From contig NZ_JARESG010000018.1 of the NCBI RefSeq assembly GCF_029076445.1, forward strand, positions 1 through 64,000: a DNA stretch of 64,000 nucleotides, read 5' to 3'. Shown in pieces: positions 35,544 to 42,809 of the stretch. Positions within the stretch are counted from its first letter, which is position 1, and every line of letters starts with the position of its first letter. The translations under genes were made by a program, and so were the position numbers. The notes beneath the pieces were generated by a model, which saw nothing but the letters and a program-made list of their open reading frames with translations, was not told where the DNA came from and did not search any database. The DNA comes from Pseudarthrobacter naphthalenicus. GTDB taxonomy: Bacteria > Actinomycetota > Actinomycetes > Actinomycetales > Micrococcaceae.

Positions 35544-36263
35544 ATGAACACCCCGGCTGCCGGCCCCGACACCCCCGCCCTCACACTGTTCTGCGCCTTT
35601 GCGCTGAAACAGGCAGTGGAGCAAACCATCCTTCCCGCATACATCGCAGCGGGCGGCCACCCGGTGGAGGCAGTCTATGAACCCACGTTCAGGCTGCTGA
35701 CCAGGATCGAGGCCGGCGCCCGCCCGGATGTGATGGCAGGGATCACCGGCACCCTCGCGGACCTGGCTGCATCGCACATCGTGACCGGGCTCCGCCCCCT
35801 CGCCCGGACAGGGGTGGGCGTGGCCGTTCCGCCGGACGCGCCGGTTCCGGACATCAGCACCGTGGATGCCTTCGCCAGCGCCGTGACCAGCGCCCGCTCG
35901 GTGGCCTATTCCCGCAGCGGCCCGAGCGGCATCTACTTCGCCGGACTGCTGGAACGGCTGGGGATTGCCGGAGAGGTGAAGGCCAGGGCCACCGTGGTTG
36001 ATTCCGGGCCCACCGCAGCGGCGCTCCTGGACGGCCGCGCGGACCTTGCCATCCATCAACTCAGCGAGCTGATCCTGGTTCCCGAGGCCACTATTGTCGG
36101 CCCGCTTCCGGAGGACATCCAGGAGTACACCGACTTCTCCACAGCGCTGGGGGCCGCATCCCTGGCGGCGGGAGGCCAGGAGTTGCGTGCGTTCCTGCAC
36201 GGCCCCGAGGCGCGCACAGCCTACGCGGCAAACGGACTGGAAGCATTTTCCGAAAAAGCTTGA
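35544..36263 (+). CDS. Periplasmic-binding-like domain protein (ModA-like) without signal peptide
   Basis: A 239-residue protein with the two-lobed substrate-binding fold: TLFCAFALKQAVEQTILPAY at the start, GVGVAVPPDAPVPDIST near the first hinge, and YSRSGPSGIYFAGLLERLGI, which resembles molybdate/tungstate-binding ModA proteins. There is no signal peptide or lipobox, so it appears cytoplasmic. No transporter genes lie next to it. It may be a cytoplasmic sensor or a soluble anion binder. GAGGA at 35533-35537 sets the ATG at 35544. Confidence 0.7.
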   Translation: MNTPAAGPDTPALTLFCAFALKQAVEQTILPAYIAAGGHPVEAVYEPTFRLLTRIEAGARPDVMAGITGTLADLAASHIVTGLRPLARTGVGVAVPPDAPVPDISTVDAFASAVTSARSVAYSRSGPSGIYFAGLLERLGIAGEVKARATVVDSGPTAAALLDGRADLAIHQLSELILVPEATIVGPLPEDIQEYTDFSTALGAASLAAGGQELRAFLHGPEARTAYAANGLEAFSEKA

Positions 36264-36269
36264 CGGTTC

Positions 36270-36295
36270 AACTTTATAGATCTATATTTAGTTGT
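36270..36295. promoter_or_regulatory. 26-bp AT-rich palindrome upstream of the NADP oxidoreductase
   Basis: CAACT (36270-36274) and AGTTG (36291-36295) flank the perfect 12-bp palindrome TATAGATCTATA (36276-36287). The whole is symmetric apart from a few central-flank bases. It sits 79 bases before the preferred start of the downstream gene, in a marked AT-rich dip. It looks like an operator for a MarR- or HxlR-type dimer, but no such regulator gene is adjacent. Confidence 0.7.
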
Positions 36296-36374
36296 AGCTT
36301 CAAGTAGTAATCCTCAAGCAGAACAGAATCTGATGCAAAACTTCCTCGCCCGCCTTTTCGGAAAGAAGAACACC

Positions 36375-37016
36375 ATGACTGACATCACCATCATCGGCAA
36401 CGGCAACATGGCCCGCGGCATCGCCAGCCGCGCCATCGCAGCAGGAAAGAAGGTCGAAATCCTCGGCCAGGACGCCGCCAAGGCGCAGGCTCTCGCCAAC
36501 GAACTCGGCGCAGACGTCAGCTTCGGCACCACGGCCGGCGCCCCGCAGGGCAGCATCGTGGTCCTCGCCGTCCCGTTCGATGCGGCCAAGGCTGTTGTCA
36601 GCGCCTACGGCGACCAGCTCGCCGGCAAGACGGTGGTGGACATTACCAACCCCGTGAACTTCGAAACCTTTGATTCCCTCGTGGTGGAGCCGGGTTCCTC
36701 GGCTGCCGAGGAGATCGCGGCACTGGCCCCGGCCGGGGTCAACGTCGTCAAGGCGTTCAACACCACCTTCGCCAGCACCCTGGTGGCGGGCGAGTCCGGC
36801 GGTAAGCCGCTGGACGTCTTCATCGCCGGTGACAACGCCGAGGCCACCCAGGCCGTCAGCAGCTTCGTCAGCGCCGCGGGCATGCGCCCCCTGGTAGTGG
36901 GCCCGCTCAAGCGCTCCCGTGAACTCGAGGGCTTCCAGTTCGTCGTCATGACCATGCAGGCCAACCCGGCGTTCGCGGACTTCAACTGGGATACCGGGCT
37001 CGCCATCACCAAGTAG
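36375..37016 (+). CDS. NADP-dependent oxidoreductase (F420-dependent reductase-like fold)
   Basis: A 213-residue single Rossmann-fold protein: DITIIGNGNMARGIASRAI at the N-terminus binds NADP, followed by VVLAVPF and KTVVDITNPVNFE, as in F420H2:NADP oxidoreductase-like proteins. Members lacking a full F420 site are thought to reduce quinones or flavins. Two starts are possible. ATG 36333 adds 14 residues (MQNFLARLFGKKNT); ATG 36375 follows GGAAAGAAG and is preferred. A palindromic operator upstream and a strong terminator downstream make it a one-gene unit. Confidence 0.87.
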   Translation: MTDITIIGNGNMARGIASRAIAAGKKVEILGQDAAKAQALANELGADVSFGTTAGAPQGSIVVLAVPFDAAKAVVSAYGDQLAGKTVVDITNPVNFETFDSLVVEPGSSAAEEIAALAPAGVNVVKAFNTTFASTLVAGESGGKPLDVFIAGDNAEATQAVSSFVSAAGMRPLVVGPLKRSRELEGFQFVVMTMQANPAFADFNWDTGLAITK

Positions 37017-37024
37017 CCAAACCC

Positions 37025-37075
37025 AAAAGGAAGGGCACGACGCGCGGGACCTCCCGCCGTCGTGCCCTTCCTTTT
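37025..37075 (+). terminator. Rho-independent terminator
   Basis: Perfect 18-bp arms, 37025-37042 (AAAAGGAAGGGCACGACG) and 37058-37075, around a 15-base loop that can form a further GCGGG/CCCGC stem. The right arm ends in a T-run (CTTTTTG). It lies eight bases after the oxidoreductase stop. The A-run on the left makes it usable on the minus strand as well. Confidence 0.92.
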
Positions 37076-37156
37076 TGTTCCGGAAGCTGAGGCACCGGAG
37101 CACGAGACGGGCCCGGGGCTTGCCCTCCGGGCGCCCGGCAACGTGGTTAGGGGCTG

Positions 37157-38845
37157 CTAAAGCTGCGGAAGCACCTGGTCCCGGACCTGCCTTCGGAGGA
37201 TCTTGCCCAGCATGGAACGTGGCATGTCCTGGATTTCCACAATGCGGCGGGGCACCTTGTACCCGGCCAGGTGCTCCCGGCAGTGGGCGCGCAGGGCTTC
37301 CTCATCCAGTGCTGTGCCCGGTTCGAGTTCAACGGCCGCCGCGACCAGTTCGCCGCCGCGTTCCAGCGGTTTGCCGATCACGGCCGCGTCCTTCACGTCC
37401 GGATGGAGCCGCAGGACGGACTCCACCTCACTGGGCGAGACGTTGAACCCGCCCGTGATGATCAGCTCCTTCGCACGGTCCACGACGGTGGCAAAACCGT
37501 CCGCATCGACCGTGACAATGTCTCCGGTCCGCAGCCAGCCATCGGCAGTCAGCGTTTTGGCCGTTTCCTCCGGGTTGTTCCAATAGCCTTTGAAAACCTG
37601 CGGGCCCCTGATCAGCAGCTCACCCTGCTGGCCGGGCGCCACCTCAGTGCCGGGGTCATCGAGCTCCACCACCTTCATCAGGGTGGACGGGAACGGGACG
37701 CCGATGGTCCCCGCCCGCCGGCTCGGGTGGAAAGGGTTGCCCATCGCTACCGGTGAGGATTCGGTCATCCCGTAGCCCTCCACCAGCAGGCCCCCGGACA
37801 CGGACTCCCAAAGTTCCACCACGTGGTCCGGCAGGTTCATGGCCCCGGAGATGCAGTACTTGCAGCTGCGCAGCGAAACCCCCTTTTCCCTCGCCGCCAT
37901 CGCGGTCCGTTCGTAGATCGGCGGCACCGCGCAGTAGACGGTGGCCGGCGACTTCTTCATGGCGGCGAGCACCAGGTCAGTGTCGAACTTGGGGAAGAGC
38001 ACCAGCAGCCCCTGCTTGCGGATGCCGAACGTCAGGTACAGGGTCATGCCGAACGCGTGGAACATCGGCAGGATGGCGTAAAGGATCTCCTTGCCGTATT
38101 CGGCGCCCTGCATCCAGGCCTCCCCCTGGAGGGCATTGGCGTAGAGGTTGAAGTGGGTGAGCATGGCGCCCTTGGGCCTGCCCGTCGTCCCGGAGGTGTA
38201 TTGGATGACCGCCAGATCCTCCACCGCGGGCCCCGGGTGGGCGGGGTCAATCCGGCCGTGGTCCAGGAGGTGCTTCCACGGCATGGTGCCCGGAGCCGGG
38301 GCCGTCAGGGACGCCCTGGTGTCACGCAGCTTCCCTACGGGCAGGCCCAGCGCCAGGCGTTTGATGGCGGGGAACGCCGCCAGGAGGTTGACCGAGACAA
38401 CATGGTCAATCTCGATGTCGGCCGGAAACTCCCGGATGGCAGCGGCCGCCTTGTCCCACGTAATGACCACCCTCGCCTGGTGGTCCTCAAACTGGTGGCG
38501 GAGCTCCCGCGAGGTGTACAGCGGGTTGTGCTCCACCACCACCGCGCCCAGCCGGAGTACGGCATAGAAGGCAACCACGTGCTGGGGACAGTTCGGCAGG
38601 ATCAGGGCCACACGGTCCCCGGCCCGGACGCCCAGCAGCCGGAGGCCTTCGGCGGCACGGTCCACCTGCTCCCCAAGTTCCGCATAGCTGGTGCGCCGGC
38701 CGAAGAACTCCAGCGCCGGGCGAGTGCCGGCTTCGGCCACGGAGCGTTCCAGCATGGCCGTCAGGGACTCTGTCGGCAGCTCAATCTCTGCCGGCACGCC
38801 CGGCTGGTAGTTCTTCACCCACGGCTGCACATCCACGTCTTCCAC
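37157..38845 (-). CDS. Long-chain fatty-acid CoA ligase
   Basis: A 562-residue acyl-adenylate-forming enzyme that activates fatty acids with ATP and CoA. Motifs are IQYTSGTTGRPKGAMLTH (P-loop, near residue 208), YGMTESSPV (adenine binding), DGWLRTGDIV and the C-terminal catalytic lysine region RSMLGKILRRQV. No membrane segment is present. It starts with GTG four bases after the stop of the small GNAT-like gene, so the pair is co-transcribed. An upstream frame to 38932 overlaps that gene and is not used. Confidence 0.91.
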   Translation of the reverse strand: MEDVDVQPWVKNYQPGVPAEIELPTESLTAMLERSVAEAGTRPALEFFGRRTSYAELGEQVDRAAEGLRLLGVRAGDRVALILPNCPQHVVAFYAVLRLGAVVVEHNPLYTSRELRHQFEDHQARVVITWDKAAAAIREFPADIEIDHVVSVNLLAAFPAIKRLALGLPVGKLRDTRASLTAPAPGTMPWKHLLDHGRIDPAHPGPAVEDLAVIQYTSGTTGRPKGAMLTHFNLYANALQGEAWMQGAEYGKEILYAILPMFHAFGMTLYLTFGIRKQGLLVLFPKFDTDLVLAAMKKSPATVYCAVPPIYERTAMAAREKGVSLRSCKYCISGAMNLPDHVVELWESVSGGLLVEGYGMTESSPVAMGNPFHPSRRAGTIGVPFPSTLMKVVELDDPGTEVAPGQQGELLIRGPQVFKGYWNNPEETAKTLTADGWLRTGDIVTVDADGFATVVDRAKELIITGGFNVSPSEVESVLRLHPDVKDAAVIGKPLERGGELVAAAVELEPGTALDEEALRAHCREHLAGYKVPRRIVEIQDMPRSMLGKILRRQVRDQVLPQL

Positions 38846-38849
38846 GGCT

Positions 38850-39377
38850 TCAGGCCTGCCCGAAACTGAGCACTCGCCCCGCCGCGGTCCAGCCCGAGGC
38901 CAGGAAGCGGGCGGCCTCGTCCGGGTCCACAATGAGGATCAGCGTGCGGGCACCGTGAAGGAAGGCTTCCTCGGCGAGGGTTGCCAGCAGGGCCGGCTGG
39001 TACGCGTCCCGGTCCTGCGCGGTCTCGAACCTGAGGTTGCCGATGACCGCGGCCTGCTCGCCGACACTGATGCGGCCGCCGCCCACGGGATGGTCGAACA
39101 CGGAGATCTCGGCGACGTCGTAGTCCTCCATGGGAGCCGAAGCCACCTGGGCATTTTCCGGAAGGGAGTGGGCCGCGGCGATCTCGGCCGTGGCGGCCGT
39201 CAGGAAGAGGTAATCGCCCAGGAGCGGGAGTCCCCGCTCCTGGGCTTGCGTCCGCGCCTCGGAATCATCGGCTTCCGCGGGGACAAAAACAGCGGAACCG
39301 TTGGCGGCGGGCCCGGCGCCGCGGACACGGCTCCACAGCACGGCCCATTCGTTGAGATGATCCGGCAATTCAGACAT
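38850..39377 (-). CDS. GNAT-like small protein preceding the acyl-CoA ligase
   Basis: A 175-residue soluble protein. The middle and end (GEQAAVIGNLRFETAQD...LLATLAEEAFLHGARTLILI...ARFLASGWTAAGRVLSF) follow the GNAT acetyltransferase pattern of a beta strand, helix and late 'GW' segment, but the acetyl-CoA loop is poorly conserved. The fold call is moderate and the substrate unknown. GAGGAG before the ATG at 39377 sets the start. Coupling to the ligase, with a four-base gap, suggests it works with or regulates that enzyme, for instance by acylation; this is inference. Confidence 0.65.
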   Translation of the reverse strand: MSELPDHLNEWAVLWSRVRGAGPAANGSAVFVPAEADDSEARTQAQERGLPLLGDYLFLTAATAEIAAAHSLPENAQVASAPMEDYDVAEISVFDHPVGGGRISVGEQAAVIGNLRFETAQDRDAYQPALLATLAEEAFLHGARTLILIVDPDEAARFLASGWTAAGRVLSFGQA

Positions 39378-39484
39378 GTGGCGCTCCTCGGCTCGACGGC
39401 GGCGGTTCACGTTGATTCTTGCACCACCGGCCCGCCGCCGCTAAAACGCGCTTTGGCCGCCCCTTCGCCGGGCCCTGCCGGCCG

Positions 39485-39985
39485 CTACACCGCGCGGGCA
39501 GATGCCGCGAGGACGGCGTCGATCTGGCCTGCGGCCTCCTTGAGGCCTTCCTCCATGCCCATCTTGACCATTTCCTCCATCTGCTCTTCGGATTCGAAGG
39601 TGGACAGGATGGTCATCCGGGTGCGGCCGCCGATGTCTTCGAGGTCCACGGCTGCATGGGCGGTTCCCATGGCGTCCACGGGCGCGCCGGACTCGTAAGC
39701 GAAGCCGTCATCGAACTCGAGCCTCCGCGGCGCCTCGATGGCGGTGAACCGCCACCATCCGCGGGGCTTCTCGCCTTCAGGGGTGGTCATGTAATAGTCG
39801 GCCTTCCCTCCGGGCTGAAAGTCGAACCGGTCAAACGTGGCCGGATAGTTGGGCGGCCCCCACCAGCGCTCGAGCTGCCGGGGGTCTTCCCAGACCTGCC
39901 AGACGCGGTCGACGGCGGCGTCGAACTCCGCGACGAGCGTGAGACTGAGTGCCTCGAGATTCTTGGTGGTACCGATAACAGGCAT
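39485..39985 (-). CDS. SRPBCC / AHSA1-like protein
   Basis: A 166-residue protein of the START/Bet v1-like fold, AHSA1 subgroup: FDAAVDRVWQVWEDPRQLERWWGPP at residues about 21-45, then GWWRFTAIEAPRRLEFDDGFA. The fold binds hydrophobic ligands; in bacteria this subgroup is typically paired with an ArsR-type regulator, exactly as here (12-base gap). Role unknown, possibly ligand sequestration or sensing. No ribosome-binding site of note beyond AAGGTA. Confidence 0.87.
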   Translation of the reverse strand: MPVIGTTKNLEALSLTLVAEFDAAVDRVWQVWEDPRQLERWWGPPNYPATFDRFDFQPGGKADYYMTTPEGEKPRGWWRFTAIEAPRRLEFDDGFAYESGAPVDAMGTAHAAVDLEDIGGRTRMTILSTFESEEQMEEMVKMGMEEGLKEAAGQIDAVLAASARAV

Positions 39986-39997
39986 TGCCGTACCTTC

Positions 39998-40330
39998 CTA
40001 TCCTTCAGCCAGAATGTCCGCGATCCGCCCGGCGCGCTGCCGCCAGATCGCCTCGTACTCATCAAGCAGCCGGCGGGCCTTCTGCAACCCTTCGTGATTG
40101 CCCCGCACGATCTGCTCCCTTCCGCGCTTTTCCTTGGCGACAAGGGATGCGCGCTCCAACACCGCCACGTGCTTCTGGACGGCGGCGAAACTCATGGCAT
40201 AGAGCGCAGCAAGGCCGGAGACGGAGTACTCCGCGACGGTCACCCGCCGGACGATGTCACGGCGGGTTCCGTCCGCGAGGGCCTGGAACAGGCGGTCAAC
40301 GTCCGCATCACTGAGCTGATCTACAACCAT
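39998..40330 (-). CDS. ArsR-family regulator paired with the SRPBCC protein
   Basis: A 110-residue winged-helix repressor. LFQALADGTRRDIVRRV near residue 14 and SVSGLAALYAMSFAAVQKHVAVLERASLV (the recognition helix, around residues 36-64) identify the family. No metal-binding cysteines are present, so it is of the metal-independent, SRPBCC-linked kind. The ATG at 40330 lies inside a perfect palindrome, and TATCGT eight bases upstream looks like the -10 of a leaderless message, so binding there would block its own transcription. An upstream frame to 40546 is not supported. Confidence 0.88.
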   Translation of the reverse strand: MVVDQLSDADVDRLFQALADGTRRDIVRRVTVAEYSVSGLAALYAMSFAAVQKHVAVLERASLVAKEKRGREQIVRGNHEGLQKARRLLDEYEAIWRQRAGRIADILAEG

Positions 40331-40338
40331 TTGGTTGT
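40323..40338 (-). promoter_or_regulatory. ArsR autoregulatory palindrome over the start codon
   Basis: Seven-base arms ACAACCA and TGGTTGT enclose two bases; the ATG of the regulator is part of the right arm on the minus strand. The symmetry is perfect. It sits directly downstream of the likely -10 box (TATCGT), ideal for repression at the transcription start. Confidence 0.78.
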
Positions 40339-40393
40339 ACGATACGCCGGGCGCTCCGGGAGTGTCAACGGGTTCCTCCCCTGACCCTCTCCA

Positions 40394-40450
40394 CGAGAGT
40401 GCACTTGGCGCTGGTCCCGGGGCGGAACACTGCCGCGAAGTGCACACTCG
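40394..40450. repeat. Imperfect dyad in a 400-base gap without a gene
   Basis: The 409 bases between the ArsR gene and the next small gene hold no credible reading frame. Within them CGAGAGTGCACTTGGCG (40394-40410) faces CGCGAAGTGCACACTCG (40434-40450), which pair at 15 of 17 positions across 23 bases. The shared core GTGCACTT is itself semi-palindromic. It may be an intergenic repeat family of this genus. The rest, 40451-40739, is unremarkable, apart from rising A/T content after about 40560 that suggests a promoter for the following gene. Confidence 0.55.
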
Positions 40451-40739
40451 GCGAAGCCAGGCCGCTCCGCTGCGGCGGCACCCGCCGGACTGGCAGGCCA
40501 ATCTTTTGCAGGCGGTCCTGTCCCACGACCGTGAGTGGATCGACATTTTCCTCTACTGAGCACCTCATAACGAACGTGCAATCGATCACACTTTCGCCTT
40601 TTCGGTTGTCAAATTCGCGGCTCACCATGAACCATGAATAGGGGGCTATGCTCCCCGCACACCTGAATCAGCAATCCTCACCGACGAGGATGCGGCCGCT
40701 TCAAGGATGACCTGGCCGTCAACTGCATGAGCGAAAGTA

Positions 40740-40943
40740 ATGACAATGACGTTTGAATCCCACCACTCTGTGTCCCTCAAAATCTGGGACCGGTCCGCGA
40801 TTGAGCACACTCTTGACGCAGCAGCGCAGGACCTCTCCGCCAAGGCGAACACCACCAAATGCCGCATTGCCGTCCACGCCAGCGGCCCCAACACCTTCAC
40901 GCTGAGCGTCCGCAGCGACGACCACCAGCTCGTCACAGCCTAA
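40740..40943 (+). CDS. Small hypothetical protein
   Basis: A 67-residue soluble protein with no recognised domain. It alternates short strand-like and helix-like stretches (SVSLKIWDRSAIEHTLDAAAQDL; CRIAVHASGPNTFTLSVRS) and has one cysteine. ATG 40740 and ATG 40746 are both possible; neither has a strong ribosome-binding site. An intact reading frame, typical codon use and a strong terminator right after it support expression. Function unknown. Confidence 0.55.
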   Translation: MTMTFESHHSVSLKIWDRSAIEHTLDAAAQDLSAKANTTKCRIAVHASGPNTFTLSVRSDDHQLVTA

Positions 40944-40955
40944 GGCTCAGCACCA

Positions 40956-41015
40956 AAACAGAAGCGGGCGATCGCAGGAACCTCCTTTGGTTCCGGCGAT
41001 CGCCCGCTTCTGTTT
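40956..41015. terminator. Strong rho-independent terminator
   Basis: Perfect 20-bp arms at 40956-40975 (AAACAGAAGCGGGCGATCGC) and 40996-41015, with an inner GGAACC/GGTTCC stem (40977-40982, 40989-40994). The right arm ends in a short T-run. It follows the small gene by 12 bases. Its arm sequence is nearly repeated in the terminator at 41909-41961. Confidence 0.9.
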
Positions 41016-41142
41016 GAGGCCCGCGGGGCGTCGGGGGGATAGTTGGATCACACTGGCATGCCGACTCCCGGAGAGAGGAGTATGGTGAAGCTTAGTGCAT
41101 GCAAATGCATGAATATGACGGATCGACGAAGGAGAATGCCCC

Positions 41143-41890
41143 ATGGAGGCATGACAGTTCAACGGCACCAACAAACCACTGGAACTCAACGAGGTAGCAG
41201 AGCCGACGGCCGGTCCCGGCCAGGTCGTCGTCAGCGTCAAGGCCGCCGGGGTGTGCCACTCCGACGTCACCGCCCTTGATGATGCCGGCTGGATGCCGCT
41301 GTTCCCCGAACTCCCCCGCACCATGGGCCACGAAAATGCCGGCGTCATCACCGAAGTCGGCGAAGGCATGGACCACTGGAAGGTCGGCGACCGCGTGGGC
41401 CTCTCCCCCGTGATGAGCGACGGCGACGCCCTCGGCTACGGCAAATGGGACGGCGGCTTCGGCCCCAAGCTGCTCGCCACGGACGACAACCTGGTCAAGC
41501 TGCCGGACGAGGTCACTTTTGAACTCGGCGCGATGGCGACGGACGCCGGCCTTACCGCGTACCACGCCGTCATGGCCGTGGGCGGAGCCAAGGCAGGCAT
41601 GAAGGTGGGTGTGATCGGCCTCGGCGGCCTCGGGCACATCGGCGCCCGCGTTGCCGTCATCGCCGGTGCGGAGGTCTACGGCGCTGAAGTTAATCCGGAG
41701 ACCCAGAAGCTCGCTGACGAGATCGGCCTGGCCGGCGTCGCGGGACCTCGAGAACCTCTACGCCCTCATGAAGTCGGGCCAGCTGAACCCGCCGATGAAC
41801 CTCATCACCCAGGCGGACATCCCGGAGGCAATCGACAAGCTGCGCACGGGCGGCGTTGTGGGCCGCTTCATCGCAAAATACGAGGACTAA
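41143..41890 (+). pseudogene. Zinc-type alcohol dehydrogenase, disrupted
   Basis: Remnant of a medium-chain alcohol dehydrogenase (family length about 340 residues). A good AAGGAG precedes ATG 41143, but codon 4 is TGA (41152-41154); relatives have Trp there (TGG), so one base change created the stop. The frame then reads on cleanly as QFNGTNKPLELNEV, GVCHSDVT (catalytic zinc Cys), TMGHENAG and the nucleotide fold GVIGLGGLGHIGARVAV. Near 41742 about a hundred codons are missing and the frame shifts; the C-terminus resumes as DLENLYALMKSGQL to RFIAKYED. The structural-zinc lobe is also shortened (SPVMSDGDALGYG in place of the cysteine loop). Two lesions make it non-functional. Confidence 0.9.
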
Positions 41891-41908
41891 GTTCCCCAGC
41901 ACCTCAGG

Positions 41909-41961
41909 CAAAACTGAAGCGGACGACGCCGGTACCTCCCGCGTCGTCCGCTTCTGTTTTG
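41909..41961. terminator. Rho-independent terminator after the dead dehydrogenase
   Basis: Arms 41909-41929 and 41941-41961 pair over 21 bases with one mismatch around an 11-base loop, and the right arm ends TTTTG. The arm core AAAACaGAAGCGGaCGAcGC is close to that of the terminator at 40956-41015. It serves both this remnant and the convergent SDR gene that ends at 41981. Confidence 0.87.
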
Positions 41962-41980
41962 CGCCCTCAAGGCAAGAGCA

Positions 41981-42754
41981 CTAGCCTTGGTCGCCGCCGC
42001 CCACCGGAAGTACGGTGCCCGTGATGTAGCTGGCGTCATCCGATGCCATAAAAAGGATGGGCGCGGCCTGCTCAGCCAGCGTTCCGTAGCGCTTGAACAG
42101 GGTACTCTCCGTGGTCTGGTCCACAATCTCCTGGTACCACAGGGCTTCCTGCGCGGACTGCTCGTGAGGGTTGCGCGGCACCTTGCGCGGCGGGGCTTCC
42201 GTGCCGCCGGGCGCAGTGGCCACCACGCGGATGCCCTTGGACGCGGCTTCAAACGCGAGCGACGCCGTCAGGGCATTGACGCCGCCCTTGGAGGCGGCAT
42301 GCGGCACGCGGTTACGGCTGCGGGTGGCGATGGAGGAGATGTTGACGATGACGCCGGCCCCGCGCTCCACCATGTGCGGCAGCGCGGCCCGGCAGCACCA
42401 CAGGGTTGGGAAGAGCGAACGACGCACCTCGGCCTCGATCTCTTCCGCCTCGTAGTGCTCGAACGGCTTGGCCCAGATGGTGCCGCCCACGTTGTTGATC
42501 AGGATGTCGATCCGCCCGAACTCCGCCACGGCATAGGCCATCAATTCCGATGCGCCGGCGTAGGTCTCGAGGTCACAGAGGTGATGCCGGGAGGCGGCGC
42601 CGCCCGCAGCGATTCCCGCAGCCACCTCCGTCACCAGCTGCGACCGGTCGGCCAACACCACCGTGCCGCCCTCGGCGGCAACCTGATGGGCGACGACGGC
42701 GCCAATTCCTTGGGCGGCTCCGGTCACCACCACAACTTTGTCCGTAAAGCGCAT
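41981..42754 (-). CDS. BenD-like short-chain dehydrogenase with altered active site
   Basis: A 257-residue SDR closest in pattern to BenD, the dehydrogenase that turns benzoate cis-diol into catechol: VVVTGAAQGIGAVVAHQV, INNVGGTIWAKPFEHY and SLFPTLWCCRAALPHM. The catalytic set is Ser140/141 and Lys156, but the Tyr of the YxxxK motif is His152 (VPHAASKGG). One T-to-C change would explain it. Function may be reduced or different. No benABC genes are nearby; only the aromatic-acid transporter gene is, 55 bases upstream on the same strand. Confidence 0.87.
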   Translation of the reverse strand: MRFTDKVVVVTGAAQGIGAVVAHQVAAEGGTVVLADRSQLVTEVAAGIAAGGAASRHHLCDLETYAGASELMAYAVAEFGRIDILINNVGGTIWAKPFEHYEAEEIEAEVRRSLFPTLWCCRAALPHMVERGAGVIVNISSIATRSRNRVPHAASKGGVNALTASLAFEAASKGIRVVATAPGGTEAPPRKVPRNPHEQSAQEALWYQEIVDQTTESTLFKRYGTLAEQAAPILFMASDDASYITGTVLPVGGGDQG

Positions 42755-42809
42755 CGCCTTGTGTCCTTCTTTCGTCTTCTTCGTAGGTTGCCTGTGCGTC
42801 TCCGCCCGC

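Noticed and set aside
40399..40641. Short frames in the gap after the ArsR gene
   Set aside because: They run across an inverted repeat, have no start signals and show no family pattern on either strand.
41152..41154. Selenocysteine reading of the TGA in the alcohol dehydrogenase
   Set aside because: Relatives have Trp at that position, no selenocysteine insertion structure is evident, and the gene carries a second lesion.
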